Positions 20,607 to 31,267 are shown, counted from the first letter of the stretch. The stretch: 64,000 bases of DNA from Tridacna crocea (GCA_943736015.1 OX031068.1:25924296-25988295); one strand, 5' to 3'. Notes: generated by a model from the letters alone, not told the origin. Made by a program: numbers and translations.

Positions 20607-23600
20607 GTACGTGTTAGTCCTTTACCACACAATCCCTTTGTTTTATGACCCTGGGATAAAAGCCTTTTTAAAACATTGTTGGAAAAGGAGAAAATGCTGG
20701 TAAACAGCATTTTCTCCTTTTCCCACAATGTTTTCTAAGCTGCTGGAAACAAATTTCAATTTTTTAGTAACGTTTATTTTGTTGTCTGCAAGTACTTTCA
20801 ATTTGGACCAGTCTAAAATTTTGTCGTTTGGGAAAGGGTTAAACGATTTTCCCGGGGGCGAAAAAAACTGTAGACTTGTCCAAATTGAAAGCATTTGCAG
20901 ACGACGACTTAAGCGGGCAATGCTGTAGCATGAGGGACCTTAGTGCATCTCTGCGATGGATTTTACCACACAGGAAATCACATAATCATGGATCGATAAA
21001 ATCCACTTTTTTTTTCTAAAAACAAACTGAATCATAAGGGAAAATAGTCCATTGACATGCAGCCCGCCCGGGTGGATCAGTGGTGAGCGTGTCGGACTCA
21101 TGAGTTGGTGGTTGTGAGTTCGATACCCGGATGAGGCGAACTTTCTTTCCGGCGTATGTTCGCCTCTCACCTCTGCTGAAGCATGTGAGAAAAGTAGTCG
21201 GTGGCTTTGGAAAGAAAGTTGTGTTAGTGCTGGTGTGAGAAAGCCAGGAAACACATGTGCGTCACCGACCGTCACCGACCGACATGATATGACCTAAGCT
21301 GATAAACTGGCGTTAAACCACAATATAAACCAACCATTGACATGCAGAAAATTGACCAATGGCGAAAGATTTCCGCCTGGGTCAGTTAGCCTGCGCATAC
21401 TGTACAGACAGACCTGAATCGATACTTTTTCAGATGCATTGAGCCCTCTTTTGCCAGAATATTGCCCAAATGTTTGTCTGACGATGGAATAAGTCATTAT
21501 AAAGGTACAAGTTGACAACATTGAAGGAAATGCCTATGAACTGACTCTACGTTTCCGCATGCTCGTATGCAAAATACCTCCTGCTTCTTAAAGATTTTAA
21601 CTGATTTTATGTAGGAAAATGCATTAGTTAAAGTTTTCCTTGATTGTGTTTTTAATTGAAGTTATTTTGAAGAAAATAATAACACAGTTAGTTTGAAACG
21701 ACGATTCATATGTGTATAAGTTTAACGTAACTCAAAAATTGAATTTTGTTTCCAGCAGGGTAGAAAACATTGTGGAAAAAAGGAGAAAATGTGGGTTACC
21801 TTTTCCTTTTCTCACAATGTTTTCAAAAGGCTTCTATCTCAGGGTCGTAAAAACCAGGGATTATTTAGTAATGGATTAATACCATATTTTTCAGGACCAG
21901 TGTATGCGTTTCTCTGTAACCGTTTTGGATGTCGCACAATCGTCATCATAGGCTCTCTACTGTGTTTTGCGTCCTACTGTCTTAGTATCCTAGCACAAAG
22001 TATTTACGTTCTCTACCTCACCTTCGGTGTCATGGCAGGTAATTTTCATTATTTTCTGATGCTTATCATGATTGCCTAATTCAACTAGACTTTTGTATAA
22101 ATAGAAGATAATCAACTGGTTATTTGTGATGTTGGAAATCAATGACTAGAATAGGATGTGATGCGGTTGATTCACTCTCTTGCACTCCGGATCATTCACA
22201 TTCACCTCTGTAGTGGGCTCAGAAAGTAGTCCGTCATTACGTCATATTTTCGTCACATGACCATAACTCAAAATGGCGACACAAACGCCGGTGAAAGAAA
22301 GACCAATATCAATTGTTTCGTGTGCTGTTCAAACAGCATGGGACGAATCAGACTTAGTGGTACGAAATGTACAAAAGAGGGATTTTCTGAAAAGCCTAAA
22401 TATCTTTAAAGGACGATAACTTGATTTTTCATCTTACAAACTTAGATCCACCGGTGTGTCAAATCAGTTATAATCATTCAATTTTTGTTAAAATTGGCGT
22501 AAGATTCTGATAGGTGAAGAAGCTCGAAAAAAAATAGTTCCATTCTATACAGGTAAATTCATCAGTTTGAATGCACCCATAATGCATCCAGAATCATATT
22601 TCCTTTGTCTATCTTATAATAATACACTTGAAACAGTTAAACAGTAACAAAACATGTTTCCCTCGGTTTGACAAGATTCTTGTCATTTCCCCACTGCAGA
22701 AATGTATGGTGAGAGTAACGAACGACAACTCTGCTAAGAGATTGCGGTTGATTATCAAGAATGGTATACGACCTGAGCAATGCGGGAAAAAGTAGTTTCG
22801 GCAAACATTTTGAAACTGTTTCATCGTCAGTGCCGATACCATAGTTATCATCACTATTGGTGTTATTCCTTTGGAAAATAATGATATATGTACAATGAAA
22901 GATCCCAGTATTCACTTACAGAAATATGACAAAGTGTGTAAGGGGTTAATAAGTTAACTCCCTACCATACAATCACGATTTTTAACGACCCTGAAAAAGA
23001 AGCCTTTTTAAAATATCGTTGGAAAAGGAGAAAATGCTGGTATCCAGCATTTTCTCCTTTTTCAACAATGTTTTTTACCCTTCTCAAACCAAATTTCATT
23101 TTTTCAGTCAAATTTATTTGTCGTCTGCAAATGCTTTTAATTTGGACCAGTATATAATTTTGTCGTTTGGTAAAGGGTTAATTAAACTACCTATCTTCAC
23201 AGGTTTTGGTTATGGATGTGTATACCTGCCCTCAGTTATTTGTGTGAACTACTATTTCAAGAAGAAGAGAGCCCTAGCAACGGGTTTGGGTGTGTGCGGT
23301 AGTGGAATTGGGGTCGTAATATTTGGTCCAATCACACGACTTCTGATAGACCTGTACACGTGGAGAGGGGCTATTCTAGTGCAGGGTGGTCTGTTGTTAC
23401 ACGGGGTTTTATGTGGCCTCGTATATCGTCCGATAGAAATCAAGGAACACTCGGATGATATCTCAGTTGAACCGATACATGAATATGATAACGATGGAAA
23501 TAATACACTCGGATACTTTGGATCAACTTCTGCTTCAAACGAAATCAGAAAATGTGGAGATGTTGACCTTGATGGAAGTGAAGCTGAAACAAATGAATCC

Positions 23601-26600
23601 AAAAATCAGCGAGTTAAAGATATTGAAATGCTGCACATATCAATCAAGGCCAACGAAACGACTGATCATGTAGCTGATGAGCGTGAAATTGATTCCCGTG
23701 ACAACAAAAAGAGTGTTAATCATGACATTCAAATGGAATGCAAAGCAGATGTAACAAAATGTCCAGATCAAAACAAAAAAACAACTACCTCAAACAGCAA
23801 GACACTTTATTCAGTACATGCTTCTGCACCCTCCAACAAAAGTTCCTCGGGTTTGCTAAATAACGACAAAGACGAAAGAAAAGAGTTGGGCACAAAAAGA
23901 GATGTGGGTTTTGAAGCTCATGAGGAAAGGTTGCCGGACGCTGGAAAAGTACACGCCTATACCGTAAAAGAAACCTGCCATGATTGCAATCAAGAACGGT
24001 ATGATAAAAGCGACGAAAACACTGACCCATGTTTTCGTGGACGACATGTTACTAGTCAACAGAATACAAATCGTTTAGTTCGAGCCCTCAGGAAGAACTT
24101 TGATATCAGTATCTTCAGCAGCGTACCTTTCCTGTTACAAATGCTTGCGACTGCTTTGTATACCTTCACCTATTTGACTCCATATGTGTTCTTGCCGGAC
24201 AAAGCGCGACAGATCGGTAGGTATCCATTTTTGTCATTTGTTAATTTAAGTAATTACCAAATAACAATAATCTAAACTTGTCCTGATTTGCTGTGGCCAA
24301 ATCAAATGTGGATCAAATGATGAATCCTGTCTTTTACCGGGTAGAAACGCTCCGTGAAAAGCAGAAAATGCTGGTTACCAACACTTTCTTCTTTTTCCAA
24401 CAGTGCTTTCAGATGGGCTCTCCCCTAAAGTTTTGAGAACACGCGAGTCTGTAGAGATGGGTGAAAGTTGTTTACACTTCTTTCAACGCTATTTCAATTA
24501 TGTCATGGCGACAAGCACTAGGTTTGGTATCTTCATTGCCAAACCAATCAATCAGTTCTCGAGCGCCTCCGGTAATAGGGCCGACAATTTGATAGGTGAG
24601 TGCAACACTATTCTAAGTGCCTGTACAATGTACAGGCACTTAGAATAGTGTTGCACTCACCTATCGAATTACAGTAGCCAATAGTAAGAGACGTACAACC
24701 TCGCAAACACACTTTTACAGTTTTGATAACCACCAAATGAATATATCACCATTTTCTACTGTTATGACAACGCTTCTTACTACTTTTCTACCATCACCAC
24801 AATCATCACCACCACCATTGCTACAACAACAACTACTACTACTCCTACTACCACAACCGCCACCACTGCTACTACTGTTTCAGGTGTTGAGGACTCCATG
24901 TCAGCTTGGCTAATTTCATCAATCGGATTTTCCAACACGTTTGGTCGTATATTGGCTGGTCTGGTATCAGATATTAAAGGTGTCAATAGGTTGTATGTGT
25001 TCATTGCTGCCCTCTCTGTCTGTGGATTTGTGACTTGCTTAATGACAGCCTGGCAGTCGATCATAGCACTTTTTCCTTGCGCAATTATATTTGGCCTTTG
25101 TTCAGGTAAGTAGTGTGTTGGTCGAAGATCTCTCTCTCTCTTTCTCTCAGTCACTGTCTCTACCTTCCCTTAGCTCCTGTCTCTCATTTTCTTTTTTTCC
25201 CACTGTGTTGTATCAGCTTTTGTTCAACGGTTGCTTTTAAACTCTTTAACACACAACAAAATCTTAGACTTATCCAAATTCAAACCTTTAACAGACGAAT
25301 AGATAAAAGTGACTCAAAAATCAAAAATTAGAATTTACTTATTAATGGTTAGAAAACATTGTGGGAAAAGGAGAAAATGCTGGTTACCAGCATTTTCTGC
25401 TTTTCCCACAATGTTTTCAAAAACCCTCTTCTACAGGGTTGTTAAAACTCTGGAATATCTTGTAAAGGGCTAAACCGTAAAAATCATCAGTAAGGCTGTT
25501 TACAATTGATCACTTTTCTTCATCTCCCCACCCAGTGTTTTCCAAAGCTGCCATCAACAGGGACGTGTCAAAAAGTCGAATATATAGATACTTTTGATAT
25601 CAAGAAATATACGATCAAGATTACTTTTTTCGTAGTAATTTGTATACGAAGGGTTGTCCCAGATGTATTCAGACTTTAGCCATATAACTGGATTATTTAC
25701 GGACAGCAAAATTTTAATAGTGAATCATTAAAACGTTTGGTCAATCAGTCAAAGTTGGTGATGAAGTTGAGAACTCTTCGACATGTTTTCAAACTGAAGA
25801 GTCCGTTACAAAAGTATAATCAGGAAAAATACTCTTTGTAAATGCCATTCCATCAATCAAAATTTCTAGTCAAGCGTCATGGAACCGATCAAGTATTTCA
25901 TTACACACCCACGGGAATTAGACTGTGCCAGTTCAATGGCGTGAAACATAATCAAAGCACTGTCGGTAACTGGTCATGTAAACATGGCATGCTCGGCAGT
26001 CGTAACTCGTATCTCGCTGTAGAAATATGCCACATATTATCGTGATACCATTTTTTTTTTTTTTCAGGAAACTTTTATTTTTCTCGATTAGATTTTCAGG
26101 AAACTTTAAATTAATTGCGATAGTTTACCAAAATTATCATGAAAGCCATCTCCTATCTCGTGGCATAAATATGCCATCATACGTTTACAAGAGACTCTTT
26201 CGTCTCACTGACTTTTGCGGCTATAATCCCAATCCATTCTAAATTACGTTCTCATTTTAACGATTAGAATTTATGAATTTCAAAGAAAAGCAGTCCCAGA
26301 CTGGCTAAACCATTTGATTAAGCAAATTATATATTGCGCTATTTTCTAGCTTTAGAATTAGACTAAAAATGCAATTTAGATTGATTACTAAAGATGTTCC
26401 ATATCTTCGACCCAGGTACTGTGATGACCTTGAACCCAGTGTTACTGACAGATATTGTGGGCAGAGATAGAATGGCGGAAGCTTACGGGTCGTCTAACTT
26501 TTTCTGTGGTTTGGCTTCTCTATTGGGAGCGCCTATTATAGGTCTGTATTAAAGGGGAGTATAACAATTATTGCCGTCAATTTTGTTACTATATTTGCGA

Positions 26601-28588
26601 AGGAATATCATTTTAAACATTATTTTATTACTTGACGAAGATAAGTGCAGCTGTTCAGGCGATCCGAGAGTTTCTCTGAGAACTATACGCTCCATGCACC
26701 AATATTTCACAAAGACCAGATATCTCTCCGTTGTCTGTGCATGGCATATTTTTCGAAGATTCGACCTGTCTTATTTGACGCATCACTCACCCCATTTTTC
26801 TTTTTCTTTTTTTTTTGTGGGGGGGGGGGGGGGGGGAATCGCACCAGGTAGGGTTTTATTTTACCGTTTTAACGTTTATTTTAGTTTGAAATTCAAATGA
26901 AGCCTGTTACACATCAGCCTTACGACAGCCGTACGGGGACATTTTTTGACAAATCGCAGGACTTCGCGCGGACTCTGCAAGACTGCCGTACGAATTCGCA
27001 ACGCCGTAGACGTCGCAAGCTGGTTTTTCAACATTCTCATTTTCTTTGCGATTTCTTTGCGATTTTTTACTTCGCACGGCAACTGTACGATTTCCACACG
27101 GCAGCTGTACGGTTACCTTGAGACCATAGCACATCAATCATATGGTTTTATGCTTGCGTTTGTCACTTGCGAAGACTGCACGATGATCGCATTAATATCT
27201 TGCGACTGTCTTGCGAACGCCTTGCGTTTGGTGAAAGTCTGTCTGAAGACTACTGCAGAACGTACGAACAACGTATTGATTCGCACGGCTGCCCCACAAA
27301 TGCCTTGCGAAAACTTAGCGTCATCCCTCCTCTTTTAAAAAGTTTTATGTCTTGTTCGTCATCAGTCTCTGTCGAGATTTCCAGAAGAGAAGGCTATGCC
27401 TCATAAACAAAGATCTCAAAAGGGAAAGTGGAAGGCTACGGTTGCTGAACCTCCCATTGAACCCAATAAAACCGAGGTACCACCAACCCAGGGTTCAGAT
27501 AAAGAAAGCATGTGCTTGTACAAGAGTGACAAATATGCCTTTAGCATAAAATAGCGTCGTCCCGTTCTCATCTGCGAGTATCCTGTTCATGGCTGCAATA
27601 CGCAACCTATGTGCCTGGATAGCCAAAGTTAACTCTGTGAAGGCCTTCTGCAGAATGAGGATGCTGTTGCATACCATTGTATATATATATATATCCAAAT
27701 CTGGACAAGAGGAGATAATTCCTCCTCCTTAAGGCGATCGCACGAACACCGTACAGCTGTTTTGCAAATTCGTGCTTGCCGTGCGGTGGTCGTAAGAAAC
27801 TTTGAAAATCTTACGGCAGTCTTGCGGGTGCCTTGAGAATTTGTGCGGCAGCCTTAAGATAACCGCATGACAGCCGTGCAAACACGTCGCTTTGTTGTTT
27901 TTCGTACGTTCAACCTGCGGACACCGTACAGTTCGTGAGTCAACCGTACGAACAACGTACGGAGATCGCTTTGCAAATTTGCAGTATGTGCGACGGGTAC
28001 GAATAGGTAGCGATTGTGTTTGCGGCGGAAATCGTACGACGAAAAAATTACAAGGCTGATGTGAAACAGGCCTAACGGTTGTCGCGTGGAAAAAATAGTT
28101 CGGTTCTGTACCGAGAAAGCTCAAATTAGATAGATGCGTATTTGTAGAATGCCATCCAGCGGTAGATAATGGATATCTCTCATATGAACAAAGTCGGAAC
28201 AATGTTCATTGACTAGGGAACGATAAATCCGGTCCCTTAGTTTTATTTATCAAACGAAATAGATTATTGGCCTGTGTCTTGTTCGGGCTAGGCATTTACT
28301 GTGAAATGGCTTGGTCGGATTCCACTCGATTCGAATTCGCAACCTTGTATCGTATGTGAATTTTCCTTACGTTTATGTCATAATTTACGTTGATCTGTTG
28401 AACTTGTTAAACATGTTTTGAGCTTTTTAGAATAAAACATACACATAATTTCCATTTTAGGATGGCTGTGTGACGTCACGGGCACCTACAACGCCTCTTT
28501 CCTTACTGCGGGCCTCGTCATGATCTCAGGAAGCGCACTTGCTGCTTTAATTCCTTTATGTCGCCTTAGTAACTCAAAAAAGACATAA
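20285..28588 (+). CDS. Monocarboxylate transporter family protein (SLC16/MCT-like), complete coding region
   Basis: The coding exons are 20306-20606, 21895-22038, 23203-24216, 24884-25105, 26416-26541 and 28461-28588. They sum to 1935 nt, or 644 residues plus stop, with every junction in phase 1. The ATG at 20306 was chosen because an acceptor (ttccgcag) ends at 20284 and leaves a 21-nt 5' UTR. The usual N-terminal DG[GS]WGW-type motif is degenerate (DSRWSW, about residues 45-50), but the second MCT signature, YYFKKKRALATGLGV, is intact near residue 165. A very long, polar, Lys/Asp-rich cytoplasmic loop of about 215 residues separates the two six-helix halves. Asn504 and Arg508 (GFSNTFGR) match positions D302 and R306 of human MCT1, with Asp replaced. 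Family identity is strong; substrate and proton coupling are unknown. Confidence 0.93.
20614..20842 (-). mobile_element. Family A MITE, full length, 7 bases after a splice donor
   Basis: 229 bp. The left TTAA is mutated to TTAG. It occupies the start of MCT gene 2 intron 1. Confidence 0.92.
20870..20912 (+). mobile_element. Family A MITE, small fragment
   Basis: TAGACTTGTCCAAATTGAAA and GCATTTGCAGACGACGAC only. Confidence 0.75.
21049..21347 (+). repeat. tRNA-derived SINE, second head type, with target duplication
   Basis: The head has GGATCAGTGGTGAG (A-box) and GAGTTCGATACCC (B-box). The 3' end is GGCGTTAAACC plus an AACCAACC-like tail. A 14-bp exact duplication, CCATTGACATGCAG, lies at 21049-21062 and 21334-21347. 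It sits in intron 1 of MCT gene 2. Confidence 0.92.
21728..21879 (+). mobile_element. Family A MITE, left end lost, 15 bases before a splice acceptor
   Basis: Core arms are partly deleted (GAAAATGTGGGTTACC). It ends AGTAATGGATTAA. Confidence 0.85.
21895..22038 (+). CDS. MCT gene 2, exon 2: TM2-TM3
   Basis: 144 nt between acceptor tttttcag and donor GCAG|gtaatt. It encodes GPVYAFLCNRFGCRTIVIIG and the next helix, ending LYLTFGVMAG. A MITE ends 15 nt before the acceptor. Confidence 0.92.
22273..22419 (+). other. Small ORF of 48 codons in MCT gene 2 intron 2
   Basis: The ATG has a good context (aaaATGG) and opens MATQTPVKERPISIVSCAVQ. It follows TTACGTCA and TCACATGACC, which look like promoter-type motifs. 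No family is recognised and there is no sign of splicing or conservation, so it may be a chance ORF or a relic first exon. Confidence 0.2.
22954..23181 (-). mobile_element. Family A MITE, full length, 21 bases before a splice acceptor
   Basis: TTAACTCCCTACCATACAAT .. GGTAAAGGGTTAA. Core centre GCTGGTATCCAGC. It precedes MCT gene 2 exon 3. Confidence 0.92.
23203..24216 (+). CDS. MCT gene 2, exon 3: TM4-TM6, long loop, TM7
   Basis: 1014 nt. It reads GFGYGCVYLPSVICVNYYFK, then the WRGAILVQGG helix, the loop after VYRPIEIK, and TM7 (SVPFLLQMLATALYTFTYL). Two donors lie four bases apart at the end, gtaggt at 24217 and gtatcc at 24221. Only the first keeps the phase needed by the next exon. In gene 1 an intron splits this loop, and the intron at this exon's 3' end is absent. 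Confidence 0.92.
24248..24420 (+). mobile_element. Family A MITE, diverged
   Basis: TAATTACCAAATAACAATAA, core AAATGCTGGTTACCAACAC. The right part is lost. It lies 31 bases after the exon 3 donor. Confidence 0.75.
24466..24516 (-). repeat. SINE tail fragment
   Basis: Only about 50 bp matching the shared SINE 3' domain (TTTCAACGCTATTTCA, then TCATGGCGAC) remain, in MCT gene 2 intron 3. Confidence 0.6.
24591..24665. repeat. Perfect palindrome, 37-bp arms
   Basis: GATAGGTGAGTGCAACACTA..CCTGTACA, one base (A at 24628), then the exact reverse complement up to CTATC at 24665. No mismatch. It lies in MCT gene 2 intron 3. Confidence 0.95.
24788..24880. repeat. Trinucleotide microsatellite (ACC/ACA/ACT)
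   Basis: Mixed CAC, CAA and ACT triplets run up to the acceptor of MCT gene 2 exon 4. Confidence 0.9.
24884..25105 (+). CDS. MCT gene 2, exon 4: TM8-TM10
   Basis: The acceptor tgtttcag ends at 24883, directly after a trinucleotide microsatellite that serves as its pyrimidine-containing tract. It encodes VEDSMSAWLISSIGFSNTFG followed by two more helices. Donor TCAG|gtaagt. It aligns with the 3' part of the 2703-3209 exon of gene 1. Confidence 0.92.
25237..25473 (+). mobile_element. Family A MITE
   Basis: TTAAACTCTTTAACACACAA .. GTAAAGGGCTAA. Core perfect except one base. Confidence 0.9.
25474..26415. other. MCT gene 2 intron 4, right part, nothing recognised
   Basis: No repeat family in this window matches it apart from T-runs. 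Small frames only. Confidence 0.55.
26416..26541 (+). CDS. MCT gene 2, exon 5: TM11
   Basis: 126 nt, acceptor cgacccag, donor ATAG|gtctgt. It encodes GTVMTLNPVLLTDIVGRDRM and ends LLGAPIIG. Size and phase match the equivalent exon of gene 1. Confidence 0.91.
26817..26837. repeat. Poly-G run after a T-rich tract
   Basis: A T-rich tract is followed by GTG and an uninterrupted run of about 17 G. Length is prone to sequencing error. Confidence 0.85.
26900..28076. mobile_element. Non-autonomous element with ~20-bp terminal inverted repeats, CG-rich
   Basis: The left end AGCCTGTTACACATCAGCCT and right end AGGCTGATGTGAAACAGGCC are inverted copies. The inside is unusually rich in CGTACG, TTGCGA and CGCACGG words in both orientations. 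It sits in the last intron of MCT gene 2. No transposase is readable. Confidence 0.75.
28461..28588 (+). CDS. MCT gene 2, last exon: TM12 and stop
   Basis: Acceptor ccattttag. It encodes GWLCDVTGTYNASFLTAGLV, a final helix, and the short tail CRLSNSKKT, then TAA at 28586. The tail is much shorter than that of gene 1. Confidence 0.92.
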
Positions 28589-28841
28589 TGGTGACGAGAG
28601 AGGCATGCAGAGAAGAGAAACCAGAAATATAAAGGAAGTTCCAGCAGCTGATTTGTCTCAATGCATGAGAAAAGTATTTCATTGGAATCAAGTACAAGAA
28701 GTGGGCTAGGCCATCGTGATTGCTGATGTTGTTGCATTTCTTTTCTCACTTTTAGAACATTCTTTATCGGCATTGATCCTAAAAAAGCCAAATGATTTGG
28801 AAAGAGCAAGTTTACATCCGTAGGACTGTTTGTTGTACATT

Positions 28842-29066
28842 ATCCTTTTACCACACTCCCGACTTTTAACACTTTTGTGAAAGACGCCTTTTGAAAACTT
28901 TGTGCGAAAAGGACAAAATGCTGGTAACCAGCATTTTCTCCTTTTCCCACAATGCTTTATTCCCTTCCTAAAACAAAATTCAATTCTTTAGTCACATTTC
29001 ATTTTGTCGGCTGCAAATGCTTTAAATCTGGACTAGTCTAAAATTTTGTCGTTTGGTTAGGGGTTA
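28842..29066 (-). mobile_element. Family A MITE
   Basis: The left end CCTTTTACCACACTCCC has lost its TTAA. The right end is GTTTGGTTAGGGGTTAA. It lies 250 bases after the MCT gene 2 stop. Confidence 0.88.
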
Positions 29067-29300
29067 AGACCAGTGATCTAAGTGCACAGTGGTATCCACC
29101 TCAGAACATCAACACTTGACCTGATTTACAAATAGATGGTAAAAATCCTTTATGGCAAACTTTATAGCGACATTGATTTTTATTTTTCTATTACTTTTCC
29201 AGTTACTAGAAAAAATGAGAGATACTTGAACTGCTTGTTGTTTCGTTTATTTCTTTGTTCCGGAAGGATTTGAAGAATATTCAAGTCTGTTCCCTTGAAC

Positions 29301-29450
29301 CAGAGCTCCAGATTAGAAGGAGCAATGGTATTCTAAATCCATTATCTCTCTTCCAAGCCCTGTGTTGTGAGACGATTGTAATGAGTAACCACAACATAGG
29401 GTATAGTTGAGAATGATTAATATTTTCAATTTTGAAATCAAAATCCCTCT
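29301..29450. mobile_element. hAT-like MITE, right end lost
   Basis: CAGAGCTCCAGAT at the left, then CCCTGTGTTGTGAGACGAT and ACCACAACATAGGGT, similar to the intact element at 51467-51658. Confidence 0.65.
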
Positions 29451-29610
29451 CTCTCTGTCTGCTAGTTCCTTGATGCTTGATGATGTAAACGTGTTTCTTG
29501 TGGGAAAGAATCAACAGTTTGTCCTATGTTTCTTTCATGTAACGAATAACGACAAACTGCTTTGAGGACGTCCCCCTTGAAAACATCGTTTGCACTATAT
29601 GGATGCTCTG

Positions 29611-29690
29611 TTAGAACCACTTTTGAAATAAAATCCATTTATCGAAATTTTTATTTCAAAAATGGATTTTATTTCAAAAGTGGTTCTAAC
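29611..29690. repeat. Hairpin with perfect 31-bp arms
   Basis: GTTAGAACCACTTTTGAAAT..CATTT at 29611-29641 is the exact complement of 29660-29690, with an 18-base loop. Confidence 0.92.
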
Positions 29691-29736
29691 AATGCTCAAC
29701 ATGTATTACGTTTATTTCTTTCGCTTGGAAGTTGTG

Positions 29737-29993
29737 TTAACCCTTTACCAAACGATCTCTTGTTTTAACTCATTACCAAACAACAATATTATAGACTGGT
29801 CCAAATTGAAAGCATTTGCAGACGACAAAATAAAAGTGACTGAAAATTTGAAATTTGTTTTGTGAAGGGTAGAAAACATTGTGGGAAAAGGAGAAAATGC
29901 TGGTTACCAGCATTTTCTCCTTTTCCCACAATGTTTTCTAAAGGCTTCTTTCTCAGGGGCGTCAAAAGTAGGGATTGTGTGGTAAAGGGTTAA
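29737..29993 (+). mobile_element. Family A MITE inserted in the stub of another
   Basis: 29737-29764 is the first 28 bases of one copy. A full 229-bp copy with a perfect core occupies 29765-29993. Confidence 0.9.
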
Positions 29994-30089
29994 CGATCCT
30001 GAGATAGAAGTTTTTTTTTCAGTTTTGAAAACGTTGTTGGTAACCAGCATTTTTCCCTTTTCAAACAAAGTTTTCTACCCTATTATTAA
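29990..30089 (-). mobile_element. Family A MITE, shortened, chained on both sides
   Basis: It shares TTAA with the copies at 29765 and 30086. The core has lost most of its left arm (GTTGTTGGTAACCAGC). Confidence 0.82.
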
Positions 30090-30314
30090 CCCATTACCAT
30101 ACGACAAAATTTTAGCCATATCCAAATTGAAAGCAGTTGCAGACGGCAATTTCATTGTGGCTGAAATGGTGCAACTTTTCTTTGATGGAAAAGAAAACGT
30201 TGTGGGAAAAAGAGAAAATACTGGTTACCAGCATTTTCTCCTTTTCTCACAATGTTTTCAAAAGCCTTCTCTTCCAGTGTTGTGAAAAGTCGGCATTGTG
30301 TGGTAAAGGGTTAA
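30086..30314 (+). mobile_element. Family A MITE, full length, chained
   Basis: 229 bp, of the GGCAATTTC..GTGGCTGAAATGGTGCA subtype. Confidence 0.92.
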
Positions 30315-30408
30315 AGGAAAGTTGCGCCATTTTGGACACTTTGAAATTGTCGTCTGCCAATGCTTTCAATTTGAATATGTTTAAAATTTTGCCGTGTCAT
30401 AATGGGTA
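30311..30408 (-). mobile_element. Family A MITE, end fragment, chained
   Basis: TTGTCGTCTGCCAATGCTTT, then ATTTTGCCGTGTCATAATGGG. Confidence 0.75.
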
Positions 30409-30572
30409 AAATGTTGAATGGCGAAAACCATAATCGGTTGAGGTGCCATTTACTCAGCTTGTAGCATAGTATAGTCCTCTGGACATAAATCTAAAAAAAA
30501 TGTCATTATAATAGATAGAAACCTATCGTGCGATGGCCTATAAAAGTACAGCAGATGGTCAAAGATGGTAAT

Positions 30573-30672
30573 TTAACTCTTTACCAAACGATAAAATTTT
30601 GGACTGGTCCAAACTGAAAGCATTTGCAGACGACAAAATTAATTTGAATCAAAAATTGAATTTGAATTTGAA
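30573..30672 (+). mobile_element. Family A MITE, left fragment
   Basis: TTAACTCTTTACCAAACGAT to GAATCAAAAATTGAATTTG; no core. Confidence 0.82.
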
Positions 30673-30697
30673 ACTTACTTCGGATCTTAATCTTAAT

Positions 30698-30850
30698 AAT
30701 TGATTGATTGATTTTGAAGTGTTCAAAGCCGTTCTGAACATTATTTCAGTTCCATCTTGGCGCCTAGTGCTCATCCATGGTTTCCTGGAGTTTCTTTTAC
30801 CAGCACTCAGCACAATATTCTTTCCAAGCCATTGGCTACTTTCTCATATA
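30698..30850 (-). repeat. SINE fragment
   Basis: GATTGATTGATTTTG tail, ACATTATTTCAGTTCCATC, then CAAGCCATTGGCTACTTTC, the reverse complement of the 10333-type body. No head. Confidence 0.75.
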
Positions 30851-31267
30851 ATCATCGATTGGCAATAGTGGGCAAAAATGGTATTTCGCAAATTCGCCCA
30901 CGTCAGTGTTTGGATCAGTTCCGCATATCAAATCAGAATATACCCACTTATCTATTTAAAGAATCATGATTCAGCGCTAAAATTCCGGTGTAAAATATGA
31001 CCCCGAAAATCGTGACAGAATGACGTGAAGAGGTAGAATCTACCCTTTTCCCCACCCAAACACTCTTTGAGCAGGTGTGTAAAGACTCCGGTACACAGGA
31101 TTGTCTCTCACTACATATACGTACTCAGCACATTCAAAATTACGAACGTTTTTTTCCCCCCACAAACCCCTCATTTCTTTGCTATGTTCTGTGCTTAGTT
31201 TGGTAGCATGATTCTCACTTAGGTAAAACCAAAAAAAAAAAAGGGTGACATCTTCAAGTAAGAACGA

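Noticed and set aside
20614..21879. Intron 1 of MCT gene 2 as an intron created by MITE insertion
   Set aside because: Copies lie near both ends, but the splice sites and 250-500 bp of other sequence are outside the MITEs, so the intron predates them.
23252..23602. 116-codon frame on the - strand
   Set aside because: Antisense of MCT gene 2 exon 3. Composition follows the sense codons.
27729..28202. 157-codon frame on the - strand rich in Arg, Cys and Ser
   Set aside because: It lies inside the CG-rich element at 26900-28076; the length is explained by few AT-rich stop codons. No domain seen.
28486..28809. 107-codon frame on the - strand across the last MCT exon
   Set aside because: Antisense shadow of a clear coding exon, with no own signals.
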